The notes: a model not told the origin generated them from the letters alone. Shown: positions 47,085-57,890, counted from the stretch's first letter. The stretch: DNA of 64,000 nucleotides from Kofleriaceae bacterium (GCA_020633495.1 JACKDR010000005.1:296530-360529); one strand, 5' to 3'. Translations and numbers: made by a program.

Positions 47085-48827
47085 ATGGAGCCGCCCATCT
47101 ACGAGGTCTACGTCATCCTGCACCCGGTGTCCGCGCGGCTCGCCGAGCTCGTGGCCTCGCTCGAGCCGCTGGTGTCGCCTGACGTCCCGCACCTCCACGA
47201 CCTCGACCTCCGGTACCGGCCGTCCGCCGACACCGCGCTGATCGCGTTCCACTACGACGAGCGCGCGCTGACCGGCGAGGTCCTGCGCCGCCTGGACGAC
47301 ATCGCCCGCGGCGCCGGCGTCCGCATCGTCGACCCGGCGCGCCTGGGCGGCGACGAGCGGCGCGCGTTCTTCGAGGTCCGGCTGCCCCAGTTCACCTTGA
47401 TCGCACGCGGCCTGCCCACCTTGCGCGACGCGGTGGCGGCGCTGGCGAGACACCTCGGCACGATCCCGCCACCCTTCGCGCGCGCCACGCCGCGCGAAGG
47501 CGTGGCCCGCCTCGGCGCTCCCCCGGCCGAGACGGTCGCCGCTCGCCCCCGCGAGCGCATGGTCGTGACGATCCCGCCACCGCCGCCACCGCTCGCGGTC
47601 TCGATGCCGCGCCCGCCGACGCTGCCGCCGGCGCCGGGCGACTCGCAGCCGGTCGTCATGGGCCGGCTGCCGCTGGAGCGCGGCACTCGCCCCGGCCCGC
47701 TGGCGCTGTCGGTCGAGGAGCGCGACCGCGCGACGCGCGGACTCGGCGTCACGCCGCGCGACGAGGTCCGCCGCCGCGCCGCCGCGCCGACCGCGCCGCT
47801 GCAGCCGCGCCGCGCCGGCAGCGAGCCGCCCGACGTCATCGTCGACGCCGGCGCGATCGAGGAGCCGCCGCCGACCAGCCTCGACATCCGGTTCCTGCGC
47901 GGCTGCGACTGGGTGCCGGCGCGGGTCCGCGCGCTCAGCGTGCGCGGCGCCTACGTCGTGACCAGCGCGCCGCCGCGCCTGGGCGACGCGGTCCACGTCT
48001 CGATCGGCTTCGCCGGCAAGACCGCGCTGGTGCGCGGCACCGTCTACCACGTGACCTCCGCCGAGGACGCGCTGTCGACCGGCGCCAGCGGCTTCGCGGT
48101 GCGCTTCCCCGAGTATGCGTGCCCGCCGCGGCAGCGGCTGATCGAGGTGCTGCTCGCGGCCCGCCACGCCGGCGTCACCGTGCGCCCGCCGCCCAACCGG
48201 ACGTCGGTGCGGTTCCCGGTGCGATGGCCGGTGCAGCTCGCCGGCGCGATGGCGGCGTTCCGCGCCGCCGCCCACGACGTGTCGTCGGGCGGCTTCTTCG
48301 TCGCCACCGAGCGCGCGATCGACGTCGGCACCGAGGTGCAGTTCGCGGTGCCGCTCGACGTCAACGAGGTCCCGGTCGAGGGCCGGGCCCGGGTCGCACG
48401 CATCCAGGGCTCCGAGGTCGCGGCGCGCGGCATCCCCGGCGGCGTCGGCATGCAGATCGTCGCGATGGACGGCGTGCACCGCGCGGCGTGGGACCAGTTC
48501 CTGGGCCGGGTCCGCCGCCGCAGCGAGAAGCGCATCCTGGTCGGCGCGACCCCGGAGCGCCTCGACAGCCTGGTGACCGGGCTCGGCTCGGCCGGCTACG
48601 CGGTGACCGCGGGCAGCGATCCGGGCGTGCTGATGCGCCTCGCCGAGCTCGATCCGAACCCGCCCGACGCCGCGGTGATCGACGTCGAGCTCGAACAGCG
48701 CCACGCCGCGTCGGGCTGGCTCGAGCAGGTGTTCGCGGCGCGCCAGGTCCAGTGCCTGACCGTCCAGGGCGACGTGATCAAGGCCCGCGCGATGGTCGAC
48801 GAGCTGTTGCTCGTCGACCAGCCGTAG
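47085..48827 (+). CDS. Double PilZ-domain protein with a degenerate receiver-like C-terminus
   Basis: 580 residues. The ATG at 47085 has AAGGGG eight bases upstream; a GTG three codons earlier is an alternative. Residues 1-110 are an unknown domain (YEVYVILHPVSARLAELVAS), followed by a Pro-rich linker. The second PilZ domain (about 375-470) is canonical: RTSVRFPVRWP (RxxxR) and AHDVSSGGFFVA (DxSxxG). The first (about 270-370; DIRFLRGCDWVPARVRALSV) lacks the full pattern. The end (RILVGATPERLDSLVTGLGS, PDAAVIDVELEQRH) resembles a receiver without the normal acidic pocket. The canonical PilZ should bind cyclic di-GMP and may act in motility or envelope regulation. Confidence 0.85.
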   Translation: MEPPIYEVYVILHPVSARLAELVASLEPLVSPDVPHLHDLDLRYRPSADTALIAFHYDERALTGEVLRRLDDIARGAGVRIVDPARLGGDERRAFFEVRLPQFTLIARGLPTLRDAVAALARHLGTIPPPFARATPREGVARLGAPPAETVAARPRERMVVTIPPPPPPLAVSMPRPPTLPPAPGDSQPVVMGRLPLERGTRPGPLALSVEERDRATRGLGVTPRDEVRRRAAAPTAPLQPRRAGSEPPDVIVDAGAIEEPPPTSLDIRFLRGCDWVPARVRALSVRGAYVVTSAPPRLGDAVHVSIGFAGKTALVRGTVYHVTSAEDALSTGASGFAVRFPEYACPPRQRLIEVLLAARHAGVTVRPPPNRTSVRFPVRWPVQLAGAMAAFRAAAHDVSSGGFFVATERAIDVGTEVQFAVPLDVNEVPVEGRARVARIQGSEVAARGIPGGVGMQIVAMDGVHRAAWDQFLGRVRRRSEKRILVGATPERLDSLVTGLGSAGYAVTAGSDPGVLMRLAELDPNPPDAAVIDVELEQRHAASGWLEQVFAARQVQCLTVQGDVIKARAMVDELLLVDQP

Positions 48828-49050
48828 CGTGGCCGGCGGCGCCGCCGCGGTGTCTCCGCGCAAGGTGTGCCGCCGGTTCACGGTGCATGCGCGCGTTCAT
48901 GCCGGCGAGTGCGCGCGTGGTCCGACCCTTGGCCGGAGCCGGGCGCCAGGTGCCCGGAAGATCAGCGGGTTCGGGGCGGGGCTCAGAACTGGCGCCGGAT
49001 GGCACGGCGGGTGAATTTGGTCCGGACGTCGCCGCCACAGGAGGAACCTC

Positions 49051-49740
49051 ATGAACCTGCGCATCACCCTCGCCACCCTCGCCGCCCTCGTCGCCACGCC
49101 GGTGATCGCCGCAGCCCAGCCCAGCTCGGCGCCGCCCCCGCCGCCCGGAGGCGGGTACTACGCCGGCCAGCCAGCGCAGCCGACCGGCGGCTTCCACGAC
49201 CGCCAGGGCCGCCCGATGCTCGGCTTCAGCATCGGCCTCGGCAACATGAAGGCCGACAACCAGGACGTGGTCTGCGGCACCTGCGACTACAACCCGATCG
49301 CGTTCGAGGGCGACTTCCACGTCGGCGGCATGCTGTCGCCGCGCTTCGGCCTGATGCTCGAGCTGCAGGCCAACGGCAAGGTCGTCGACGACTCGTCCTA
49401 CGGCACCACCACGGAGACCCAGGTCGCCGCGATGATCGCCGGCCAGTACTGGGTCAGCCCGCGGCTGTGGCTCAAGGGCGGCATCGGCGCCGCCCACCTG
49501 TCGTTCGAGTACGACGACGGCTACTACACCGACAGCCAGCCGGTCGACGACGGCGCGGCGGTGATGGCCGCGGTCGGCTACGAGCTGGTGTCGGCGCGCA
49601 CCTTCGGGCTCGACCTCCAGGGCCGCGTCATCAGCGGCGCCTACGACGGCATCGGCCAGAAGGTGACCTCGGCGACCGTCAGCCTGGGCTTCAACTGGTA
49701 CGGCTTCGGCTACCACGGCGCGGTCGTGGTCGTCCCGTAG
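49051..49740 (+). CDS. Outer-membrane beta-barrel protein
   Basis: 229 residues. Signal peptide MNLRITLATLAALVATPVIA ends at AAAQP; a Pro/Gly-rich linker follows; then alternating strands (MLGFSIGLGNMKADNQDVVC, GDFHVGGMLSPRFGLMLELQ, QVAAMIAGQYWVSPRLWLKG, VMAAVGYELVSARTFGLDLQ) and a terminal strand ending in Val-Val-Pro. AGGAGGAA lies just before the ATG and fixes the start. An eight-stranded barrel of porin-family type seems likely. A terminator follows at 49778. Function unknown. Confidence 0.8.
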   Translation: MNLRITLATLAALVATPVIAAAQPSSAPPPPPGGGYYAGQPAQPTGGFHDRQGRPMLGFSIGLGNMKADNQDVVCGTCDYNPIAFEGDFHVGGMLSPRFGLMLELQANGKVVDDSSYGTTTETQVAAMIAGQYWVSPRLWLKGGIGAAHLSFEYDDGYYTDSQPVDDGAAVMAAVGYELVSARTFGLDLQGRVISGAYDGIGQKVTSATVSLGFNWYGFGYHGAVVVVP

Positions 49741-49777
49741 CCGCCGCGCACGGCGGACCCACCGGGTGACCGGATCA

Positions 49778-49807
49778 CGAGGCGGCGCGAGCCGCCTCGT
49801 CGCGTTT
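49778..49807 (+). terminator. Rho-independent terminator after the beta-barrel gene
   Basis: A perfect 9-bp stem CGAGGCGGC/GCCGCCTCG around a GCGA loop is followed by TCGCGTTTT on the plus strand. It lies 37 bp beyond the stop of the beta-barrel gene. Confidence 0.75.
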
Positions 49808-49841
49808 TCGGCCGCGTCCGACGACGAGCGCCGGCCGCGGC

Positions 49842-51110
<1,269 letters not shown>

Positions 51111-51139
51111 CGGCTTGGTGCGGATCCGCGATCAGGCGA

Positions 51140-51754
<615 letters not shown>

Positions 51755-51820
51755 GACCTGCCCCCGACTGTACGAGCACCCCCCGCGAGGTGCAACGGAC
51801 CGAATGGCTAGGATTGTCCG

Positions 51821-53218
51821 CTAGCCGTGATCACAGTCGGGGCCGTGGACGTGGCCCTCCTCACCGTGGTCGTGGGCGTGGCCGGCCGGCTCGGACGGGA
51901 GCGGCAGGTCCGACGGCGGCTCGGTGAGCTTGTCGACCTCGGTGATCTGCGCACGCGACACCAGCAGATCGAGGACCTTCTGGGTCTTGAGCTGCCACTG
52001 CGCGTTGTCGAGGCGGCCGTCCTTGGTCCACTCGGCGCGCAGCCGGCCCGGCGAGGTGTTGCGGCCCTTGGCGGCCTCGGCGATGTGGGCGTCGAGCTCC
52101 TCGTCGGTGACCGCGATGCCTTCCTTGTCGGCGATCGCCTCGAGCAGCAGCTGGCCGCGGACCTCGTCGGCGGCGGCGGGCCGCAGCTTCTCGCGCAGGT
52201 CCTCGGGGATCTCGACCTCCTCGCCGCGCTGGGGCGGGGGCATGCCGAGCATCGCGCGCAGCCGGTTGTACTGGACCTCGCAGCCGCGCTCGATCAGGCT
52301 CGACGCGACCTCGATCTGGTTGCGCTTGATCAGCTCCTTGAGCGCGCCCTGGCGGGTCTCGCTCTGGATGACCTCGGTCTCGCGGTCCTCGAGGTCCTTG
52401 CGCAGCGCCGCGCGCAGGCCGTCGAGGGTCTCGGCCTTGCCGGTGTCCTTGGCCAGCTCGTCGTCGAGCGCCGGGACGTCCTTCTCGCGGGCGTCGAGGA
52501 TCGACACCACCAGCTCGGCCTTGCGGCCGCGCAGGCCCTCGTCGCGCCAGTCGTCGGGCACGTCGATCGAGATCGCCTTGTCCTTGGTGTCGAGCGGCAC
52601 GCCGGTCATCGCGGCGGCCAGGCCGGGCAGCGGCTCGTGCTCGGTGTCGTCGAGGTCGAGGCCGAAGCGCGGCTGCGACACGTCGTGCTCGCCGATCTTG
52701 CCGTTGATGGTCAGCGCCAGGACGTCGCCGGCGCGGGTCTCGGTGCGGCCCTCGATGGGCTTGAGCTCGGTGTGCTCGCGCTGCAGCTGCTTGAGCGCCT
52801 CCTCGACGGCCTCGTCGGGGATCGCCAGCTTGCGGCGCTCGACCGGCATGCCGTCGTAGTCCTTGGCGACGACGTCGCCGCGGACCTCGACGATCGCCTC
52901 GTACGAGAACGGCTGGCCCTTCTTGACCTCGGCGCCCTTCTCGACCCGGGGCTCGGCGACGGCGGCGAGCTTGTGCTCCGCCGAGGCCGTGTAGAACGAC
53001 TCGCGGACCAGCTGGTAGGCGACCTCGGCGTGGACCCGGGGCCCGTACATCTGCTCGAGGACCTGGCGGGGCACCTTGCCCTTGCGGAAGCCCTTGAGGT
53101 GGACGCCCTTGCCCAGCTCGCGGTAGGCGTCGCCCAGCTTGGAGCTGACGGTCTCCCAGGGGATCTCGACGATGAGCTTCTTCTCGACGGCAGAGACGTC
53201 TTCGATTCGAACCTGCAT
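51821..53218 (-). CDS. tig: Trigger factor with a His-rich C-terminal tail
   Basis: 465 residues. N-terminal ribosome-binding domain with the signature GFRKGKVPRQVLEQMYG (about 44-60), the middle PPIase-like domain (GDVLALTINGKIGEHDVSQ, LPGLAAAMTGVPLDTKDKA) and a helical C-terminal chaperone domain. It catches nascent chains at the ribosome exit. The last 19 residues contain six histidines (HAHDHGEEGHVHGPDCDHG), an unusual tail that resembles metal-binding sequences of SlyD-like proteins. First gene of tig-clpP-clpX. GAGGAC lies before the ATG. Confidence 0.96.
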   Translation of the reverse strand: MQVRIEDVSAVEKKLIVEIPWETVSSKLGDAYRELGKGVHLKGFRKGKVPRQVLEQMYGPRVHAEVAYQLVRESFYTASAEHKLAAVAEPRVEKGAEVKKGQPFSYEAIVEVRGDVVAKDYDGMPVERRKLAIPDEAVEEALKQLQREHTELKPIEGRTETRAGDVLALTINGKIGEHDVSQPRFGLDLDDTEHEPLPGLAAAMTGVPLDTKDKAISIDVPDDWRDEGLRGRKAELVVSILDAREKDVPALDDELAKDTGKAETLDGLRAALRKDLEDRETEVIQSETRQGALKELIKRNQIEVASSLIERGCEVQYNRLRAMLGMPPPQRGEEVEIPEDLREKLRPAAADEVRGQLLLEAIADKEGIAVTDEELDAHIAEAAKGRNTSPGRLRAEWTKDGRLDNAQWQLKTQKVLDLLVSRAQITEVDKLTEPPSDLPLPSEPAGHAHDHGEEGHVHGPDCDHG

Positions 53219-53365
53219 GGTGTCCTCGCGCGTGGAACGGGGTGGTTACCACGTCCGGCCCGCGGGAGGCCAGCGACCGGGTGGCCCACGCAGCGGCTTG
53301 CGAGCCCCGGTGAGGGGCGGCGCGTTGACACCCCGCCGGGATGCCCGTAAACGATAGGAATCCCG

Positions 53366-53750
53366 GTGCGATCCTCCCCGCTCGCAGGCGCGGCCCGCCG
53401 AGCCTGGTCCCGCGTCGCCGCGATCGTCGCGGCGCTGGGGGCGATCCTCGCGATCACGACCGGCCAGGTGCCGACCCGGGGCGTCGCCTACGACGCCCGG
53501 TCGTGCTGCTGCAACAAGGCCGGGCCGTGCCCGTGCCCGGGCCACCCACCTCGGCGACCACGACGCCGAGCCTGTCATGCGGTCGTGCGCCAGCGGCGGC
53601 CGCCAGTTCACGACCAGCCCGGCGCAGCTGTCGACGCCGCGCGCGGTGGCGGTGACGATCGTCGCCATGGCGACCCCGGTGGCCGCGCCGCCGGCGCTCG
53701 CCGCGCCCCATCCCGAGCCCGAGCCCAGCCGCCCACCGGGCCCCTCCTGA
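53366..53750 (+). pseudogene. CCC-family Cys/His-rich exported protein, copy 1 (frameshifted)
   Basis: From GTG at 53366 the frame begins with a signal peptide (VRSSPLAGAARRAWSRVAAI and a hydrophobic helix) and reaches RSCCCNKAGPCPCPGH: Cys47-49, Cys55, Cys57 and His60. Downstream the frame becomes Arg-only, while the next frame continues HLGDHDAEPVMRSCASGGRQ to a stop at 53750; one base must be removed near 53545-53570. The spacing CCC-x5-C-x-C and the later MRSC match the copies at 57417 and 62368. Probably metal-binding in the periplasm; no named family recognised. Confidence 0.75.
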
Positions 53751-53815
53751 CGCCGACGCGACGTTCGTTCTCACGTTCGTTCCGTCTGGTTCCCACGTCA
53801 CGGAGGAGATCCGTC

Positions 53816-54121
53816 ATGCGTCTGCGTCTACATCTCGTCTCGGCCCTCGTCGCCTCGCTCGCCCTCGCCACCTCGGTCACCGCCTGCGGCGGCGACGATA
53901 CCGAGAGCTACGCCAACCTCGAGGAGTGCGTCACCGACCACACCGTCAACGAGGGCCTGAGCGAGGCCAACGCCATCACCACCTGCCTGCACGACCACCT
54001 CGACGTCACGTTCACGACCGTCCAGGAGTGCGTCGACTACGTCACCAACAACGGTGGCTACCCCGACTCGCGCGACGCCGCGTGCGCCGACCTGCTGTCG
54101 CAGCCGCGGATCGCGCCGTGA
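53816..54121 (+). CDS. Small lipoprotein
   Basis: 101 residues. Signal peptide and lipobox SVTAC (Cys about 24), followed by Gly-Gly-Asp-Asp. The mature part is helical and acidic with four further cysteines (NLEECVTDHTVNEGLSEANA, CLHDHLDVTFTTVQECVDYV, CADLLS), which could form two disulfides. It contains a CLHDH motif. GGAGG precedes the ATG. Its stop overlaps the GTG of the heme lipoprotein (GTGA), so they are coupled. Role inferred from the setting. Confidence 0.7.
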   Translation: MRLRLHLVSALVASLALATSVTACGGDDTESYANLEECVTDHTVNEGLSEANAITTCLHDHLDVTFTTVQECVDYVTNNGGYPDSRDAACADLLSQPRIAP

Positions 54122-54588
54122 CCCGGGCCGCCGGCGCGGCGGCGGCGCTGGCCGTCGCCGCGCTGGTCGGCTGCGGCGGCAACGCCCGGCCGACCCCGAC
54201 CAACGCGACCTGCCCGTCGGACTCGACGCTGACGTACGAGAACTTCGGGGCGCCGTTCATGGAGGCGTACTGTACCCGCTGCCACTCCAGCGAGCTGCGG
54301 GGCGCCGACCGCCACGGCGCGCCGCTGTACCACGACTTCGACAGCCTCGGCGGCATCGTCGCGGTGGCCAACCACGTCGACTGGTACACCGCCGCCGGCC
54401 CGGACGCGATCAACGAGATCATGCCGCCCGACGGCGACACGCCCACCCTCGACGAGCGCTACCAGCTCGGCGAGTGGCTGGCGTGCGAGGTCGACCAGCG
54501 GCTGCACCCGCCCGATGCCGGGGTGCCCGACGCCGGCATGCCCGACGGCGGGCTGGTCGACGCCGGCGTGCCGGACGCCGCGCCGTAG
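54118..54588 (+). CDS. Single-heme c-type cytochrome-like lipoprotein, copy 1
   Basis: 156 residues from GTG. Lipobox ALVGC at Cys19; heme site CTRCH at residues 52-56, preceded by ENFGAPFMEAY and followed by RGADRHGAPLYHDFDSLGGI. The distal ligand is probably a methionine in NEIMPPDGD (about residue 102). A Pro/Asp-rich tail follows. It is 65% or so identical to the lipoprotein at 57891. The protein should be anchored to a membrane and carry one electron; MbnH next to it is a natural partner, though that is inference. Confidence 0.82.
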   Translation: MTRAAGAAAALAVAALVGCGGNARPTPTNATCPSDSTLTYENFGAPFMEAYCTRCHSSELRGADRHGAPLYHDFDSLGGIVAVANHVDWYTAAGPDAINEIMPPDGDTPTLDERYQLGEWLACEVDQRLHPPDAGVPDAGMPDGGLVDAGVPDAAP

Positions 54589-54616
54589 CGGCGGCGCCCA
54601 GCGCCGCCGCCGTCGG

Positions 54617-55810
54617 TCACGGCGCGAACGGATCGGCCAGGGTCGGGTCGGTGAGGAACGCCTCGTCGGTCAGCGCCCGCAGGAACGCCAGCAGGTCGTC
54701 GCGCTCGCCGGCGTCGATCTCGAAGCCGGCGACCAGCGCGTTCTTGTTGGGGTTGAGCGCGCCGTCGCCGGCGTTCGGCCCGGTCGTGATCAGCCGGCCG
54801 CCGCGGGCGTACAGGTCGACGACCTCCTCGAGGGTCGCGACGCTGCCGTCGTGCATGTACGGCGCGGTGACGCCGATGTTGCGCAGGGTCGGCGGCCGGA
54901 ACCGACCGCGGTCCATGGGATCGAGGGTGAACTCGTAGAGGCCCTGGTTGCCCGCCGGATAGCCGCCGTCACCGATGTTGTAGAGGCCGTCGTTGAAGTA
55001 GTGGACCGCGGGCTCGGACTGGGTGGCGTGGTCGACGGCGATCGTGAAGTTGAAGCCGCCGTGGCAGTGGAAGCACTCGAGCCGCTCCGAGAAGAACAGC
55101 TCGTAGCCGCGGCGCTCCTGGTCGGTGAGCGCGGTGGCGTCGCCGCGGCGGAACCGGTCGACCGGCGAGTCGCCGCTGATCAGCCGGCGCTCGAACGCGC
55201 CGATCGCGGCGATGACGTGGCCCCAGGTGAACAGCTCGGTCTCGCCGGGGAACGCGGCCGCGAACCGCGCCGGGTAGTCGGCGTCGGCGGCGAGCCGGTC
55301 GAGGATCTCCTGGGCGTGGGCGCTGGCGCCGAGCTCGATCGGGGTCTCGCCGAACAGCGGCACCGCGGCCTGGGCCTCGAGGGTGCCGAGCAGCGGGTTG
55401 GCCCAGGTCTGCACCGGGTTGTACGCGACGTTGGTCAGCGACATCGAGTTGCGGGCCAGGATCGCGCCCTCCGAGCCGAGGCCGGTGTCGCGGCCGTCGG
55501 TGAAGGCGCGGGCCTGGTCGTGGCAGCCCGCGCACGCCTGGGTGCCGTTGCCGGACAGGCGCTTGTCGTAGAAGAGGTAGCGGCCGAGCTCGGCGAGCTC
55601 GGCGGTGAGGCGCTCGCCGTCGGGCAGCCGTGGCACCGGGAACCCCGGCGGCAGCTCGAAGGGCCAGGTCACGCCGGGGTCGGCGTCGACGTCCGGCTGG
55701 GCGTCGACGGTCCCGGCGTCGGGATCGGGATCCTGATCCGGCGCGTCGTCGCCGCACCCCGGCAGGGCGCAGACGATGATCGCGGCGGCCGCGACGGCGA
55801 GGTGGCGCAT
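54617..55810 (-). CDS. mbnH: MbnH family di-heme enzyme
   Basis: 397 residues, with a lipobox LPGC (Cys19). Two heme sites: CAGCH (93-97) within GNGTQACAGCHDQARAFTDG, and CFHCH (246-250) within LECFHCHGGFNFT. The sequence between them follows the MauG/cytochrome c peroxidase fold (GRYLFYDKRLSGNGTQA, NPLLGTLEAQ, RFRPPTLRNIGVTAPYMHDG). Family members described as MbnH (formerly the MXAN_0977 group) oxidise a tryptophan of the partner MbnP so that MbnP binds copper. The MbnP-like gene is immediately upstream (3 bp). It should act in the periplasm. Confidence 0.92.
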   Translation of the reverse strand: MRHLAVAAAAIIVCALPGCGDDAPDQDPDPDAGTVDAQPDVDADPGVTWPFELPPGFPVPRLPDGERLTAELAELGRYLFYDKRLSGNGTQACAGCHDQARAFTDGRDTGLGSEGAILARNSMSLTNVAYNPVQTWANPLLGTLEAQAAVPLFGETPIELGASAHAQEILDRLAADADYPARFAAAFPGETELFTWGHVIAAIGAFERRLISGDSPVDRFRRGDATALTDQERRGYELFFSERLECFHCHGGFNFTIAVDHATQSEPAVHYFNDGLYNIGDGGYPAGNQGLYEFTLDPMDRGRFRPPTLRNIGVTAPYMHDGSVATLEEVVDLYARGGRLITTGPNAGDGALNPNKNALVAGFEIDAGERDDLLAFLRALTDEAFLTDPTLADPFAP

Positions 55811-55813
55811 GGC

Positions 55814-56743
55814 TCACTCCACCGTGAACAGCGCCTGGGAGCCCGCCGCGGTCCCCTGGTAGGCCAGGCCGAGCAGCGGGAACACGAACGTGCACTCGGG
55901 ATCGTCGGGGAACGACTGGCAGCCGGGCGCGGTCGCCGCGGTGTTGGCCGAGACGTCGACGGTCGCCAGCACCGGGCCGATGTCGGCGACGATCGTGTCG
56001 GCCGACGGGTCGAACGACGCGAGCGTGATGTCCATGATGTTGGGGTTGACGCACGCGGTGTCGGGCGGGGTCTCGGGGGTCGCCGAGGTGCACCCGGTCG
56101 AGCCCAGGTGGACGTTGAACGGGTTGCCGCCGACGACGCCGTCGATGCGCAGGAACTTGTAGCCGGCGCGCCAGCTCCAGTACATGCCGGTGGCGTCGAG
56201 CGGCGGCGCCGCGGTCGTCGGGTCGAGGTGGTTGAGCGCGAACGGCACGCCGACCTTGAAGACGACGCCGTCGTAGGAGCCCGGCGGCACGGTGCCGGTG
56301 ATCGCGGTGTGGGTGCCGGCGTTGCCGGTCTGGCACTCGGCGGTGCCGTCCTCGAAGTCGACCATCGCCAGGCCGGCGGCGGCGTTCTGGTTGGCGTCGT
56401 CGTCGAGGGTCACCGGCACCGGGGCGCCGCCGCCAGCGGGCACCAGCGCGAGGTCGTGGACGTAGAAGCGGAACTCGGCGCCGACGTAGTCGGAGGCGGC
56501 GCTGCCGATCCCGGTGTAGGTCTGGCCGCAGGCGAAGGCGGTGCCGCCGACGCGCGCGGCGAACTGGATGGCCACGGCCTGGGGCCCGGCGTCGGCGGGC
56601 TCGGCGTCGGGGGTCGAGGTGCTGGCGTCGACGTCGTGGTCGTGGTCGTGGTCGGCCTCGTCGTCGCCGCAGGCGGCGATCAGAGGCAGGGCGAGCGAGG
56701 CGATGAACAGGGACTTCGAGACGGACGAGAGACGGGTGGTCAT
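55814..56743 (-). CDS. mbnP: MbnP family copper-binding lipoprotein
   Basis: 309 residues from MTTRLSSVSKSLFIASLALP. Lipobox LIAAC (Cys25), then a run DHDHDHD at 31-37. The body follows the MbnP pattern (formerly AZL_007920/MXAN_0976): GTAFACGQTYTGIG, FRFYVHDLALVPAGG, MVDFEDGTAECQTG, GTHTAITGTVPPGSY, VPFALNHLDP and YWSWRAGYKFLRIDG, where a tryptophan of this kind is the one modified by MbnH in the studied pair. Two Cys pairs are later in the chain. The start is set at MTTRL since 13 upstream codons are basic and lack similarity. Cotranscribed with mbnH (3 bp). Confidence 0.9.
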   Translation of the reverse strand: MTTRLSSVSKSLFIASLALPLIAACGDDEADHDHDHDVDASTSTPDAEPADAGPQAVAIQFAARVGGTAFACGQTYTGIGSAASDYVGAEFRFYVHDLALVPAGGGAPVPVTLDDDANQNAAAGLAMVDFEDGTAECQTGNAGTHTAITGTVPPGSYDGVVFKVGVPFALNHLDPTTAAPPLDATGMYWSWRAGYKFLRIDGVVGGNPFNVHLGSTGCTSATPETPPDTACVNPNIMDITLASFDPSADTIVADIGPVLATVDVSANTAATAPGCQSFPDDPECTFVFPLLGLAYQGTAAGSQALFTVE

Positions 56744-56861
56744 GGAAGCTGGCTCCGCGCGTGCTGGCACGCGCACGGGCACGCCGCGACGATGGATCGA
56801 GCGACCGATCGTTCACGACGGGCGGGTCGAAGAGAGACGAAGGTTCGGGATGGACGCTTCG

Positions 56862-57230
56862 TCAGACCCGCGGCGGCCCGGTCGGCGGCGCGGTCGGCGC
56901 GGCCTCGATGGGCGTGACCAGCGTGAACAGCGGCGGAGCCTGCGTGCGAGACGCGGGCTCGACGTGGCGAACCGGCGGGATGATCGCCGGCGCGGTGGCG
57001 TCGTCGACGAGGGTGCCAGCGGCGCCGCAGCCGCCCAGGCGATCGTGGCCGTCGTGGTTGGCGGCGCGCGGGTGACCGGCGGGGCACGCGGGGCAGCCGC
57101 AGTCGACGTGGGCGTCGTGCGGCCCGCAGCAGCAGCGGACGTGGGCCTCGACCACGCCGTGCCGCAGCTGCGGGACGACGATGAAGGCCAGCGCGACCAT
57201 CAGCCGCGCGATCGCGTGAGGGAGGCGCAA
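56862..57230 (-). CDS. CCC-family Cys/His-rich exported protein, copy 2 (divergent form)
   Basis: 122 residues from TTG, chosen for a full signal peptide (RLPHAIARLMVALAFIVVPQ); an ATG ten codons later is possible. After it comes HVRCCCGPHDAHVDCGCPACP, a denser set of Cys/His than in the other copies, then HPRAANHDGHDRLGGC. The rest is Pro/Ala-rich. The CCC triplet, following C-x-C and the later GC repeat fit the family, but the spacing is expanded. Same strand as mbnP and 118 bp before it, so cotranscription is possible. Confidence 0.68.
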   Translation of the reverse strand: MRLPHAIARLMVALAFIVVPQLRHGVVEAHVRCCCGPHDAHVDCGCPACPAGHPRAANHDGHDRLGGCGAAGTLVDDATAPAIIPPVRHVEPASRTQAPPLFTLVTPIEAAPTAPPTGPPRV

Positions 57231-57416
57231 CGCGACAGCAGTATCGCCAGCGGGAGCGGCACTGGCAAGCTGCGCGATGGTCGCAGGGGCTGACAGGACG
57301 TGACCCGCGCGTCGCCTCCGGCGATCACGCAGAGGTCCGTGTGACAACGTGTCAGCCGCGCGGCCGCGCGACCTGCGTTGACGGGATCGCGCGCGGTCGC
57401 TAGCCTGCGACGACGC

Positions 57417-57779
57417 ATGGTCGCCCGGTTGCTGCAGACGTTCGCGCTCGTCGGCCTGGTGGTCGCGGCGTTCGTCGTCGAGCCGGTGCTGGCCCAGGCC
57501 AGCGCCGGCGTGCGCCGCGACCGGGTCGCGTGCTGCTGCCCGGACCCGGCGACGTGCAAGTGCCACGATCACCAGCGTGGCGGCGAGCCGCGCGACCACG
57601 CGCAGCTCCGCAAGTGCGGCGACAGCGGCGTGCGGACCGCGCCGATCGTGATCGCGGCGCTGCCGCTGCCGCCGGTGGCGATCGTCCTGGTCGCCCCGGC
57701 GGCGCGCCCGACGCCGGCCGTCGCGGTGGAGTCGCCGCGACGCCGCGTCCCGACCGGCCCCGAGCCGCCGCCGTTCTAG
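57417..57779 (+). CDS. CCC-family Cys/His-rich exported protein, copy 3
   Basis: 120 residues. Signal peptide (MVARLLQTFALVGLVVAAFV, cut near AQA), then VACCCPDPATCKCHDHQ: Cys39-41, Cys47, Cys49, His50 and His52, and LRKC near residue 67. A hydrophobic/Pro segment (APIVIAALPLPPVAIVLVAP) follows and the protein ends PTGPEPPPF. The motif positions are identical to the copy at 62368. The cluster of three Cys then C-x-C-H-x-H is what a soft-metal (Cu(I), Zn) site would need. Divergent from copy 2. Confidence 0.78.
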   Translation: MVARLLQTFALVGLVVAAFVVEPVLAQASAGVRRDRVACCCPDPATCKCHDHQRGGEPRDHAQLRKCGDSGVRTAPIVIAALPLPPVAIVLVAPAARPTPAVAVESPRRRVPTGPEPPPF

Positions 57780-57890
57780 GCGGTCCCGCCCGAGCTCCGA
57801 CGCCTCTCGGCGTCTCTCCATCGGTCCAGGACTGCGACCGTGCGCGCGCCGGGTGATCTCGCCCGGCGATCGCGCACCGAGGACATCGTC

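Noticed and set aside
54617..55810. Classical cytochrome c peroxidase instead of MbnH
   Set aside because: The two CxxCH sites alone fit both, but the adjacent MbnP-type gene and the lipobox with an acidic linker favour MbnH.
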